The notes beneath the pieces are model-generated. The model saw only the letters and a list, made by a program, of their open reading frames with translations, was not told the DNA's origin and searched no databases. From JANJTB01 sp032027125 (lineage in GTDB: Bacteria; Bacteroidota; Ignavibacteria; Kapaibacteriales; UBA2268), in contig JAVSMQ010000001.1 of NCBI GenBank assembly GCA_032027125.1, positions 2,606,568 through 2,670,567 of the forward strand: 64,000 nucleotides of DNA, given 5' to 3'. Made by a program: the position numbers and the translations under genes. Positions 16,935 through 24,875 of this stretch are shown in pieces. Positions within the stretch are counted from its first letter, which is position 1. Every line of letters begins with the position of its first letter.

Positions 16935-18317
16935 ATGGACAGGGTTTTAGCTTATATTGAAGCAAATAAGAAAAAGCATATTGATGAGTTGTTCGATTTC
17001 CTGAGGATTCCGAGTATAAGCAGTGTTCCTGATCAGGCATTAGAAGTTAGAGAATGTGCTTTGTGGCTGATGGATAACATTAAAAAAACCGGTATTGAAG
17101 ACTGCAGATTAATGGAAACACCAGGACACCCTATTGTTTACGGACAATGGATGGATGCCGGCGAAAATGCACCGACTGTATTAATCTACGGTCATTACGA
17201 CGTACAGCCTGTTGACCCCCTTGAATTATGGAAATCAAAACCATTCGAGCCGGTAATCAGAAATGGCAAAATATTCGGTCGAGGGACTTCGGATGACAAA
17301 GGGCAGTTGTTTACTCATCTAAAAGCTATTGAAACTCATCTGGCTGTTCATGGCAGACTACCAGTAAACATAAAACTTTTGATTGAAGGTGAAGAAGAAT
17401 GCGGCAGCAGCCATCTTGAGGAATTTATTAAGGCGAACAAGGAAATGCTCAAGTGCGATACAGTCATGATTTCTGATACAGAATGGTTTGCTGACGGACT
17501 GCCTTCAATTTGTTACAGCCTGAGAGGAATTTCGTATGTTGAAGTAACTGTTACCGGTCCAAACAGAGACCTTCACTCAGGGACATTTGGCGGTGCGGTT
17601 GATAATCCAATACAGGTACTTGCAGGCATGATTTCAAAATTGAAAGACGAATACGGGCGAATTACTATATCAGGTTTCTATGATGATGTCCTTGGATTAT
17701 CGGATGAAGAAAGAGAAGGATTTAAAAAATTACCTTTTGATTATGAAGATTACTGCAAAGACTTAGAAATTGAGGGCGGTAATGGTGAATTCGGTTATTC
17801 AACTCTGGAAAGAACATGGGCACGTCCCTCTCTTGATATCAACGGTATTTACGGAGGTTATACCGGTGAAGGTGCTAAAACCGTATTGCCGTCAGTAGCT
17901 TCTGCAAAAATTTCAATGAGATTAGTACCGCATCAGAATTATCAGGATATCAGCGATAAAATTACAAAATATTTGCAGTCAATTGCTCCTCCAACAGTTA
18001 AAGTTCAAATTAAACCTCTGCATGGTGGAAATCCGGTACTTGTACCAAGAGACAGTGAAGGTGTAAAAGCTGCTATGACTGCATTAAAAACAGCATTTGG
18101 TGTTGAACCTGTATTTATGCGTGAGGGAGGTTCAATACCGATTGTAAATGTATTCAGCCTCGAACTGGAAGCTCCAACTGTATTAATGGGATTAGGTTTA
18201 CCAGGCGACAATATTCATTCTCCAAATGAAAGTTTTGCGGTTGAAAACTTCTATGGTGGAATAAGAGCATCTGCTGTATTTTTTGATGAGTTTTCAAAAT
18301 TAGTTAAGAGTGTTTAA
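16935..18317 (+). CDS. M20-family metallopeptidase (dipeptidase type)
   Basis: The 460-residue protein is an M20 zinc peptidase of the dipeptidase / carnosinase-like group. The metal and catalytic motifs are all present: GHYDVQPVD (first zinc His and the catalytic Asp), GRGTSDDKGQ (bridging Asp), EGEEECGSSHLE (general base Glu and a zinc Glu), MISDTEWF (third metal Asp) and GDNIHSPNE (C-terminal zinc His). The lid domain is inserted near residues 195-360 (RDLHSGTFGGAVDNP). It should hydrolyse short peptides in the cytoplasm, as no signal peptide is present. The ATG at 16935 is preceded by AAGGG at 5 bases; the GTG two codons earlier is less likely. Confidence 0.92.
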   Translation: MDRVLAYIEANKKKHIDELFDFLRIPSISSVPDQALEVRECALWLMDNIKKTGIEDCRLMETPGHPIVYGQWMDAGENAPTVLIYGHYDVQPVDPLELWKSKPFEPVIRNGKIFGRGTSDDKGQLFTHLKAIETHLAVHGRLPVNIKLLIEGEEECGSSHLEEFIKANKEMLKCDTVMISDTEWFADGLPSICYSLRGISYVEVTVTGPNRDLHSGTFGGAVDNPIQVLAGMISKLKDEYGRITISGFYDDVLGLSDEEREGFKKLPFDYEDYCKDLEIEGGNGEFGYSTLERTWARPSLDINGIYGGYTGEGAKTVLPSVASAKISMRLVPHQNYQDISDKITKYLQSIAPPTVKVQIKPLHGGNPVLVPRDSEGVKAAMTALKTAFGVEPVFMREGGSIPIVNVFSLELEAPTVLMGLGLPGDNIHSPNESFAVENFYGGIRASAVFFDEFSKLVKSV

Positions 18318-18428
18318 ATAAATAATATTTTGAAATATGCCGGTTTGTTCTAAGTGGCAGTTGAGAAAGTATTTTAAAGATTGACAAGTAAGGATGCATG
18401 TACTACTTAGCTATTGAAATTAAAGTAG

Positions 18429-18448
18429 GTCAAACATCCTTGTTTGAC
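18429..18448. repeat. Small inverted repeat GTCAAACA-TCCT-TGTTTGAC
   Basis: Perfect 8-base arms surround a 4-base loop in the long gap between the M20 peptidase and trxA. It could be a regulatory operator or another member of the palindromes scattered through the window. It has no T-tract, so it is not called as a terminator. Confidence 0.45.
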
Positions 18449-18692
18449 ATGAGATTTGGAAATATTGACTTTTTCAACAGACACTTAAGTAAAATAAGGT
18501 TCTACTGATCAAGTTTTCATCAAATTCTGATATGATTATTGGTTTTTTCTTATCTTGAAATTACTTTATTAAATATTTATAGTTTCATCTAAGTTTTGCT
18601 GATTATTAGTGATTTTAAAATCTTAGAAGATAAAGAAAAACTTAATAATGAAATATTTCCATAAATAATTTATTAATTAGACTATAATTTTA

Positions 18693-18700
18693 TATTTTTG
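18693..18700 (+). promoter_or_regulatory. Candidate -7 element (TATTTTTG) for trxA operon
   Basis: TATTTTTG matches TAnnTTTG and lies 38 bases before the trxA ATG, which also has a strong AAGGAG Shine-Dalgarno sequence. Confidence 0.55.
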
Positions 18701-18737
18701 TATTAGTATTATTTTTTGTTTTTAAGGAGTTTTTCTA

Positions 18738-19061
18738 ATGTCCAAACCACATCATTTGACAGATAGTGAATTTGAAAATGTTGTATTAAAATCTGATATT
18801 CCCGTCCTTATTGATTTTTGGGCGACCTGGTGCGGTCCTTGCAGAATGATTGCACCGATAATTGAAGATATGGCTGTTGAATTTGAAGGCAAAGCCAAAA
18901 TATGCAAACTTGATGTAGATAACAATACTCAGGTAGCCAGCAAGTACGGTATTCGTTCTATCCCTACTGTTCTGATTTTCAACAAAGGTGAAGTTGTTGA
19001 CCAGATAGTCGGTGCTGTACCAAAACAACAGATTGTTGACAGATTACTCGCACATTTATAA
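18738..19061 (+). CDS. trxA: Thioredoxin
   Basis: The 107-residue protein is a standard cytoplasmic thioredoxin with the WCGPC redox site (Cys32 and Cys35), the buried Asp in LIDFWATW, and the cis-proline loop SIPTVLIF. It keeps protein disulfides reduced using thioredoxin reductase and NADPH. A clear AAGGAG lies before the ATG. The gene is the first of a closely spaced run trxA - pterin dehydratase - eno - phosphohexomutase (gaps 12, 15 and 28 bases), which probably forms one transcription unit ending at the terminator at 22117. Confidence 0.96.
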   Translation: MSKPHHLTDSEFENVVLKSDIPVLIDFWATWCGPCRMIAPIIEDMAVEFEGKAKICKLDVDNNTQVASKYGIRSIPTVLIFNKGEVVDQIVGAVPKQQIVDRLLAHL

Positions 19062-19073
19062 GAGGATATCATT

Positions 19074-19367
19074 ATGGCTCGTCCGGTTTTATTAAATGAT
19101 GAGAAATTGAATGATTTAATTTCTGAACTTCCGCTTTGGGTTCACGAAGGTAAAACAATTGTCAGAGAGATAGTCGCGGCGAATTTTGCTGCGGCTATCG
19201 GCATTGTAAATTCAATTGCCGTACTTGCCGAAACAGCCGACCACCATCCCGACATTCTTATCTACGGATGGAATAAAATACGTATAAGTCTTTCAACACA
19301 CGACAGGGGAGGACTAACAAAACTTGACTTTGAATTAGCTGATAAAATTGATAAATTAAATTTTTAA
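19074..19367 (+). CDS. phhB: Pterin-4a-carbinolamine dehydratase
   Basis: The 97-residue protein carries the PCD/DCoH signature: AETADHHPDILIYGWNKIRI, with the His-His-Pro core of the active site, then LSTHDRGGLTKLDFELA. The family dehydrates 4a-hydroxytetrahydropterin so that tetrahydrobiopterin or a related cofactor can be recycled after aromatic hydroxylation. No aromatic amino acid hydroxylase is encoded in the window, so the physiological partner is unknown; in some bacteria PCD-like proteins have roles in molybdopterin or other pterin metabolism. An AGAGGA Shine-Dalgarno sequence precedes the ATG. Confidence 0.9.
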   Translation: MARPVLLNDEKLNDLISELPLWVHEGKTIVREIVAANFAAAIGIVNSIAVLAETADHHPDILIYGWNKIRISLSTHDRGGLTKLDFELADKIDKLNF

Positions 19368-19382
19368 ATTGGAATTAATAAA

Positions 19383-20666
19383 ATGAGTTCTATAATAACT
19401 GATGTTTATGCACGTGAGATTCTTGATTCAAGGGGAAATCCTACAATTGAAGTAGAAGTACTTCTTGAAGACGGCTCGATGGGTAGAGCTATCGTTCCAT
19501 CCGGTGCAAGTACAGGCGAACATGAAGCCTGTGAATTAAGAGATGAAGATAAAGACCGTTATATGGGCAGAGGTGTTTTGAAAGCTGTTGATAATGTAAA
19601 TGAAACCATTGCAGATGCACTCGAAGGTATTGATGCAGCAGAACAAACCCAGATTGATAATATTCTGATTGAGCTTGACGGAACGGACAATAAATCCAAT
19701 TTGGGTGCAAATGCAATATTAGGTGTATCAATTGCCTGCGCTAAAGCTGCTGCCGAATATCACATGCTACCTTTATACAGTTATATCGGCGGTATTAGAG
19801 CCAATACACTTCCTGTTCCGATGATGAATATCCTTAACGGCGGTAAACATGCCGATAATAATGTTGATATTCAGGAATTTTTGATTATGCCTGTCGGTGC
19901 AGAAACATTTGCAGAAGCTTTGAGAATGGGTACCGAAGTATTCCACAATCTCAGAACCGTTTTGAAATCTAAGGGATATAATACTTCAGTCGGTGATGAA
20001 GGCGGTTTTGCACCCTCACTAAAATCGAATGAAGAAGCTTTCGAGGTTATACTTCAGGCAATTGAAGCAGCAGGTTATAAGCCAAATGATGATATTCTTC
20101 TTGCAATTGATGTTGCTGCAAGCGAAATGGTTGAAGGAAATAAATATAAAATGTTCAAATCAACAGGTGATTTATATTCTGCGGAAGAAATGATTGACTG
20201 GTATATTGAATTATGTAACAAATACCCGCTAATATCTATTGAAGACGGTTTAGGTGAAAACGACTGGGAAGGCTGGAGCAAACTTACTCTTGCTCTCGGA
20301 AATAAAATTCAGATAGTAGGTGATGACCTGTTTGTAACAAATCCTGATATGCTTGGACGCGGAATTTCGGAGCGTATTGCCAACTCGATTTTGATTAAAC
20401 TTAATCAAATCGGTACTCTAACCGAAACACTCGATACAATACATCTTGCTCAGAGATACGGTTATTCAAACGTGATTTCTCACCGTTCAGGTGAAACTGA
20501 GGATACTACCATAGCCGATTTGGCAGTTGCAACAAATGCCGGTCAGATTAAAACCGGTGCACCGAGCCGTACAGACAGAGTTGCTAAATATAATCAATTG
20601 CTTAGAATTGAAGATATGTTCGGCGGTGACAGTATTTATCCGGGAAGAAGTATTTTTAGCAAGTAA
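19383..20666 (+). CDS. eno: Enolase
   Basis: The 427-residue protein is enolase, which converts 2-phosphoglycerate to phosphoenolpyruvate in glycolysis. Signatures: N-terminal AREILDSRGNPTIEVEV, the catalytic loop SGASTGEHEA, GDEGGFAP (catalytic Glu), the magnesium ligands in SIEDGLGENDWEGW and GDDLFVTN, the catalytic Lys in ILIKLNQIGTLTET, and SHRSGETEDT. The length is normal and the gene intact. It may be co-transcribed with trxA upstream and a phosphohexomutase downstream. Confidence 0.98.
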   Translation: MSSIITDVYAREILDSRGNPTIEVEVLLEDGSMGRAIVPSGASTGEHEACELRDEDKDRYMGRGVLKAVDNVNETIADALEGIDAAEQTQIDNILIELDGTDNKSNLGANAILGVSIACAKAAAEYHMLPLYSYIGGIRANTLPVPMMNILNGGKHADNNVDIQEFLIMPVGAETFAEALRMGTEVFHNLRTVLKSKGYNTSVGDEGGFAPSLKSNEEAFEVILQAIEAAGYKPNDDILLAIDVAASEMVEGNKYKMFKSTGDLYSAEEMIDWYIELCNKYPLISIEDGLGENDWEGWSKLTLALGNKIQIVGDDLFVTNPDMLGRGISERIANSILIKLNQIGTLTETLDTIHLAQRYGYSNVISHRSGETEDTTIADLAVATNAGQIKTGAPSRTDRVAKYNQLLRIEDMFGGDSIYPGRSIFSK

Positions 20667-20694
20667 TATATTGATTAATTATCGGATTATTGAA

Positions 20695-22098
20695 ATGATA
20701 AAATTTGGTACTGACGGCTGGAGAGGCTTGATTGCACGGGACTTTACCTTTGAAAATGTGCAAAAAGTTGCTCTTGCTACTGCGAGGTATTTAAAAAATA
20801 AATTTCCGGACAAAGACAATTTAAATGTCGTCATCGGTTACGATACAAGGTTTCTTTCAAGACAGTTTGCTGAGGAAACAGCATTAGTATTGGCTTGGCA
20901 GGGAATCAAGGTTCAGCTTACCAATGGAGTTTCATCAACTCCGCAGATATCTTATCATACGAAGCAAAAAAACGCTTCCCTTGGAATTGTAATTACTGCA
21001 AGTCATAATCCGCCTGTTTATAACGGATATAAGATTAAAGCTAATTTCGGAGGTCCTGCAAAACCTGATGATATTACCGAACTTGAGTTAGAACTGAAAA
21101 AATTGTGGAGCAAACCTCCTCAATTTAAAATGAGAACATTGAATGAGTATATTAAATTGGGATTAATTAAGATTTTTGATGCCAAAGAATCTTACATCAG
21201 ATATCTGAAAAAGAAAATTGACCTCGAAGCAATTCAAAAATCCGGTTTTAAAATACTGTACGACCCTATGCACGGTGCAGGAATTGACACTATTAAGCTG
21301 CTTCTGCCTTCTGCCGATGAAATTCACGGAGATTACAATCCTTCTTTTGGTGATATTGACCATCCGGAGCCGATTGCCGAATGTCTTGGTACATTATCTG
21401 AAAAAGTTGTATCGGGTAAGTATGATATCGGCTTGGCTACTGACGGAGATGCAGACAGATTGGGGCTGATGGACCACGAAGGCAGTTTTGTTGATTCACA
21501 TAAGATTTTTATGATTCTTCTGAAATATCTTTATGAAATCAAGAAAAAACGCGGTGCTGTTGCAAAAACTGTATCGCTTACCACAATGGTAAATCTTTAT
21601 TGCGAAAAGCATAAGATTCAACTCCATGAAACACCGGTCGGTTTTAAATATATTGCAAAACTCATGGTTGAGGAAAAGATTTTAATCGGCGGGGAAGAAT
21701 CCGGCGGATTAAGTTCAATTATTCATATTCCCGAAAGAGACGGCTTATTCAATTCGCTTTTGGTTCTTGAAGTTATGTCTGTCAGAAAGATGTCTCTAAA
21801 GCAGCTTTGTGATGAGCTTGATGAAGAATTCGGAGTGCATCGGTTTAACCGCCGCGATGTTGTTGTCACCGAAGAAATCAAGGCTCAGATACTTAAGGCA
21901 GCATCTTCTAATCCTGCAAAATTAGGTAAATACAACGTTATCGGCAAAAACTTTACCGACGGATTCAAATTCTTTGTTGATAAAGGCTGGCTGCTGATTC
22001 GTGCTTCCGGTACCGAACCGCTCTTAAGATTCTATGCTGAAGCTGATACACCTGCTAAAGTAAATGAATTACTTGAAGCCGGTATGAAAATGAAATGA
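20695..22098 (+). CDS. Phosphoglucomutase/phosphomannomutase family enzyme
   Basis: The 467-residue protein belongs to the alpha-D-phosphohexomutase superfamily. Four active-site motifs are present: TASHNP with the phosphorylated Ser103, the metal loop DGDADRLGL, the sugar-binding GGEESGGLS, and the phosphate-binding RASGTEPLLR near the C-terminus. It moves phosphate between C1 and C6 of glucose or mannose, linking glycolysis to glycogen and cell-surface polysaccharides. The GEESGG form of the sugar loop favours glucose, but dual specificity is common. The ATG at 20695 gives the family's normal N-terminus MIKFGTDGWRG; the frame is open further upstream only because it overlaps eno in another phase. 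Confidence 0.93.
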   Translation: MIKFGTDGWRGLIARDFTFENVQKVALATARYLKNKFPDKDNLNVVIGYDTRFLSRQFAEETALVLAWQGIKVQLTNGVSSTPQISYHTKQKNASLGIVITASHNPPVYNGYKIKANFGGPAKPDDITELELELKKLWSKPPQFKMRTLNEYIKLGLIKIFDAKESYIRYLKKKIDLEAIQKSGFKILYDPMHGAGIDTIKLLLPSADEIHGDYNPSFGDIDHPEPIAECLGTLSEKVVSGKYDIGLATDGDADRLGLMDHEGSFVDSHKIFMILLKYLYEIKKKRGAVAKTVSLTTMVNLYCEKHKIQLHETPVGFKYIAKLMVEEKILIGGEESGGLSSIIHIPERDGLFNSLLVLEVMSVRKMSLKQLCDELDEEFGVHRFNRRDVVVTEEIKAQILKAASSNPAKLGKYNVIGKNFTDGFKFFVDKGWLLIRASGTEPLLRFYAEADTPAKVNELLEAGMKMK

Positions 22099-22116
22099 TG
22101 TTTGAGTTTTTTAAAT

Positions 22117-22166
22117 CTCCCTTTATTTTATGGATTACTTCTATTATAATAAAGGGAGTTTTTTTT
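22117..22166 (+). terminator. Intrinsic terminator after the phosphohexomutase gene
   Basis: Arms CTCCCTTTATT (22117-22127) and AATAAAGGGAG (22148-22158) pair perfectly and are followed by eight Ts. This ends the trxA-eno transcription unit. Confidence 0.92.
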
Positions 22167-22233
22167 ATCAAATTTCTAATTGAGAATTATCAAATTCCGA
22201 AAAAACACATGATTCCATGCAAAGTGAAAGTCT

Positions 22234-24138
22234 TCACTTAATAATACTAAACTGCTTTACAGCATAAGCATTTCGCGAACTTAACCGGACAAAATAAGTT
22301 CCCGGACTTAAATTTGACAAATCAAAAATTATGCTGTTGAGACCCTCCTGATAATCTACCTCACCCATCGAAAGATAGGATTTACCTAAAAAGTCAATTA
22401 TATCAAACTTAGCTCTAACTGTATTGAGCAGCTTGAAAGTTACTTCGATAATTTCATTTGCAGGATTTGGAGATATATTTCTAATTGAGAAAATTTCGAG
22501 GATAGGTTTGACTTCTTCCAGATTATTTGAACCGCTCATATCCAATTTAACTTTTGCCATATAAATACTTATATTCCCGCCGTTTGTTCGTCCGTCCGCC
22601 CATACAGGATAAGCATACTCGCCGGTCATCATAATCGAATTATATTCACCGATACCGAAATCTCCGTTTGATTCACCTATTTCATCAAATCTTGACGGCT
22701 TTGAGCTTACTTTCTGATTGTCAAAGGTTTTTCCACCGTCATAAGAAATTCCGATATAAAAATCTGTCATAGCACGCTCGATGGACAATTCATCGGCGGC
22801 ATAATTTCGTCTGTCGTACCATGAAACAGCAATCGCACCATTTTTATTTACAGCAATATTCGGATAAAAATTATGAACATAATTCAAACTATCGTTATTT
22901 ATGATTTTCGGCGTCTGCCAGGTCTTACCGTTATTGGTTGAACTTGAAAAATAAATATCAAGTCCTTTATTTCCGGTGCCGTTTATTCCGGATGCCGACC
23001 ATGTGACATAAATATTACCCTTATATTTCCCATTGCCTTTATCAACAGCCATATAGGGTGAAGGATACATCCTGCCTTCGGATACCCCACGGACATCTTC
23101 CGTACCCTGCATTTGACGCATCGAACCAATCAGATTGCTGATTTTAAAAGGATTGGAGAAAGTTTCACCACCGTCTGACGAAACGCAATGATATAGTGCC
23201 TGACTGCTTTGGGTTATTCCATAAAATACAAAATGAACCTGACCTGCAGCATCAACATCAATACTTCCAAATTGAATAACATCAAATTGTGATGTTTTTA
23301 TAATTGCAGGCTTTCTGTTAAACCCGCTTTCATTTCCTCTCTTATGATAGATTTGAAACTCAAAAAATGCCTGCGTACTGGTTTGTTTTAAGTATAAACA
23401 TGATGCATAGACAGAATTTCTGTAAGTTGAGCCTGAATAATCTGCAGCCATCCATTGTTTGTCTAGCATACCTTCAAGACCATACGAACTTGAATACTTT
23501 GAACTGAATATCTTTGAACCGAAATAATTTGCTTCATCAAAATCAAATGTTACACCTCCGTCATGGGATACTGCCCAAAACAAAGCAGCATGGATAGAAT
23601 CTGGATTGTTCTTATACAAAGTAAAATATAGATTTATCCATGAAAAATATAAGTCACCTTTTGCATCGAAAACCATAACCGGGTCACCGCCGCCGATAAG
23701 TAGTACGGGCTTATAGTCAGGTCCGGTTATAAAATTGCTTTTCTGCCAGGTATTGCCCGAATCTTTTGAATAATAAACCGGGCAGGTCACCATGCTTTTC
23801 TGGTCTGAAGGATTAAACTTTATCGGTGAAACTGCCATGTTAGCCGAATTTAATGGATTGATAGCTGAATGTACTTCGGACTGCGGTGTGTTAATTCCTG
23901 ATACTTTTACTTCACCTTCTACGACCTGTAATGCCGGTGAAGTACTGTCTTTAGTATCCTTGACATTGTATTTTTCAGGATGATAGTATCTGTCGAGAGC
24001 TTCTTCAACCGATATTCTGAATTTTTCCTGATTGATAAAACCTATAACCGGATTATTTGTAGGATTTTTTAATTTCTGCCCTGTCAATTGATTAATTGAT
24101 AAAAGACAGAGTATAATTATTAACAAAAAATATTTCAT
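22234..24138 (-). CDS. Secreted sialidase-fold (Asp-box) protein with T9SS sorting domain
   Basis: The 634-residue protein starts with a signal peptide (MKYFLLIIILCLLSINQLTGQ). Asp-box motifs recur along the chain (SKDSGNTW, SHDGGVTF, SSDGGETF, STNNGKTW, SYDGGKTF), which fits a six-bladed sialidase-type propeller. Near the end, VSWYDRRN and VWADGRT are common in BNR-repeat exo-alpha-sialidase-like proteins, but the Arg triad of true sialidases cannot be assigned by eye. The C-terminal ~75 residues (from IRNISPNPANEIIEV) form a T9SS sorting domain ending in AVKQFSIIK. It is probably a surface-exposed carbohydrate-binding or processing protein. The converging phosphohexomutase ends 135 bases away. 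Confidence 0.85.
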   Translation of the reverse strand: MKYFLLIIILCLLSINQLTGQKLKNPTNNPVIGFINQEKFRISVEEALDRYYHPEKYNVKDTKDSTSPALQVVEGEVKVSGINTPQSEVHSAINPLNSANMAVSPIKFNPSDQKSMVTCPVYYSKDSGNTWQKSNFITGPDYKPVLLIGGGDPVMVFDAKGDLYFSWINLYFTLYKNNPDSIHAALFWAVSHDGGVTFDFDEANYFGSKIFSSKYSSSYGLEGMLDKQWMAADYSGSTYRNSVYASCLYLKQTSTQAFFEFQIYHKRGNESGFNRKPAIIKTSQFDVIQFGSIDVDAAGQVHFVFYGITQSSQALYHCVSSDGGETFSNPFKISNLIGSMRQMQGTEDVRGVSEGRMYPSPYMAVDKGNGKYKGNIYVTWSASGINGTGNKGLDIYFSSSTNNGKTWQTPKIINNDSLNYVHNFYPNIAVNKNGAIAVSWYDRRNYAADELSIERAMTDFYIGISYDGGKTFDNQKVSSKPSRFDEIGESNGDFGIGEYNSIMMTGEYAYPVWADGRTNGGNISIYMAKVKLDMSGSNNLEEVKPILEIFSIRNISPNPANEIIEVTFKLLNTVRAKFDIIDFLGKSYLSMGEVDYQEGLNSIIFDLSNLSPGTYFVRLSSRNAYAVKQFSIIK

Positions 24139-24303
24139 GGCTGTTTCCCAAATAATTGCTTTTTACTTTTCATAAAAATACAATAATTTTATTTACATGA
24201 TACTTTTATTTTGAAATTCTTAAAATAAATTGGCAATGATGTGATTTTTTATTTTCTTGACTTTGGAGTGACCTGTTTGTAGAAAAAGCAAACCCGACTG
24301 AAA

Positions 24304-24370
24304 GGGTTCAGGGTTCGGGGGCTGGGGGTTAGGGGTTGGTTTATGTCCCCCGCTGGCGGGGGTTAGGGGG
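24304..24370. repeat. G-rich block with G-quadruplex potential and a dispersed repeat
   Basis: On the plus strand five runs of three or more Gs separated by loops of 2-4 bases lie within 24304-24335, a pattern that could fold as a G-quadruplex. Next comes CCCCCGCTGGCGGGGG (about 24347-24362), a 16-base palindrome followed by TTAGGGGGTGG. A close copy of this second part is found at 44041-44069. The block is striking in a genome this rich in A and T. Confidence 0.7.
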
Positions 24371-24431
24371 TGGATTCTACTTTTCACAAATATAACACAA
24401 AGCACTACCCGACGGAAAACACAAAATATTT

Positions 24432-24465
24432 AACCTTCCGTAGGTTTCGGGACCTTCGGAAGGTT
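24432..24465. repeat. Palindromic hairpin, CTTCCG/CGGAAG family
   Basis: Two 14-base arms (24432-24445 and 24452-24465) pair with one mismatch around TTCGGG. The outer AACCTTCCG / CGGAAGGTT words match the palindrome at 10703-10717. Confidence 0.65.
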
Positions 24466-24524
24466 TGTTCTTTCCGGTAGAAAATAAAAACACATATCTG
24501 CTTTATTACTTTACAAAATATAAC

Positions 24525-24532
24525 TATATTTG
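24525..24532 (+). promoter_or_regulatory. Candidate -7 element (TATATTTG) before the methyltransferase remnant
   Basis: TATATTTG matches TAnnTTTG and lies 34 bases before the ATG of the decayed methyltransferase gene, so the original promoter may still be present. Confidence 0.5.
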
Positions 24533-24565
24533 TAAAATTGATTTGTCAATCTGTCAGAAAAAAAT

Positions 24566-24685
24566 ATGAATCAACTAATTCTCGGTGACTGCCTCGAAGT
24601 GATGAAAAAAATGGACAGCGAAAGCGTTGACCTGTACGAACTGAACGAAGACGAGATTAAAGTTGTGAAGGGGGAGAATAAGTAA
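24566..24685 (+). pseudogene. DNA methyltransferase remnant: start and end joined by an internal deletion
   Basis: This 39-codon reading frame opens MNQLILGDCLEVMKKMDSES-VDL, the usual N-terminus of type III / beta-class site-specific DNA methyltransferases, in which ...IDLIYIDPPF normally follows. Instead it jumps straight to YELNEDEIKVVKGENK-stop, which resembles the last residues of such enzymes (a DEIKIVEG-type tail). The catalytic DPPY region and almost all else is missing while the frame stays open, so a single deletion of most of the gene is the simplest reading. It lies just upstream of the ATPase/nuclease operon and suggests a former restriction-modification locus. The assignment rests on two short segments. 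Confidence 0.65.
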
Positions 24686-24782
24686 TAAGTTATCAAATTT
24701 GCATAATCATTTGGCAAATTGAATAAATACTAATTCTAAATAAAATTAATTGCTTAAATTTGAAAAGTTGAAATTTACTAAC

Positions 24783-24806
24783 TTATATCAAAGTTTATAT
24801 CAAAGT
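24783..24806. repeat. Tandem 12-bp direct repeat before the ATPase/nuclease operon
   Basis: TTATATCAAAGT occurs twice head to tail (24783-24794 and 24795-24806), 69 bases before the ATPase start and directly upstream of a near-consensus TAACTTTTG box. The arrangement suggests a regulator-binding site or an UP-like element; no regulator gene is adjacent. Confidence 0.65.
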
Positions 24807-24836
24807 AGATAACTTTTGTTTAAATTAAGAAATAAA

Positions 24837-24875
24837 ATGAATTTTGTAAGAAAAATGAAAAAGGAATTCAAATAA
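24837..24875 (+). other. 12-codon leader reading frame overlapping the ATPase start
   Basis: ATG at 24837 opens MNFVRKMKKEFK-stop, whose TAA overlaps the ATG of the ATPase gene (TAATG). It could be a translated leader that couples translation, or chance. Its last codons contain the AAGGA that serves the ATPase start. Confidence 0.35.

Larger units (their letters stand above)
18318..18737. other. Intergenic region before trxA
   Basis: This 420-base A/T-rich region has no credible gene. It contains an 8-base-arm inverted repeat at 18429-18448 and the promoter-like box at 18693-18700; I see nothing else. Confidence 0.5.
24139..24524. other. Intergenic region with G-rich block and hairpins
   Basis: There is no credible gene here. 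The stretch holds the G-rich block at 24304-24370, the hairpin at 24432-24465, and otherwise A/T-rich sequence leading into the promoter-like box at 24525. Confidence 0.55.

Noticed and set aside
20527..20694. Upstream extension of the phosphohexomutase gene
   Set aside because: It overlaps the end of eno in another frame; the ATG at 20695 gives the family N-terminus.
24220..24405. Small gene on the minus strand through the G-rich block
   Set aside because: The frame is a low-complexity reading of the repeat and has no ribosome site.
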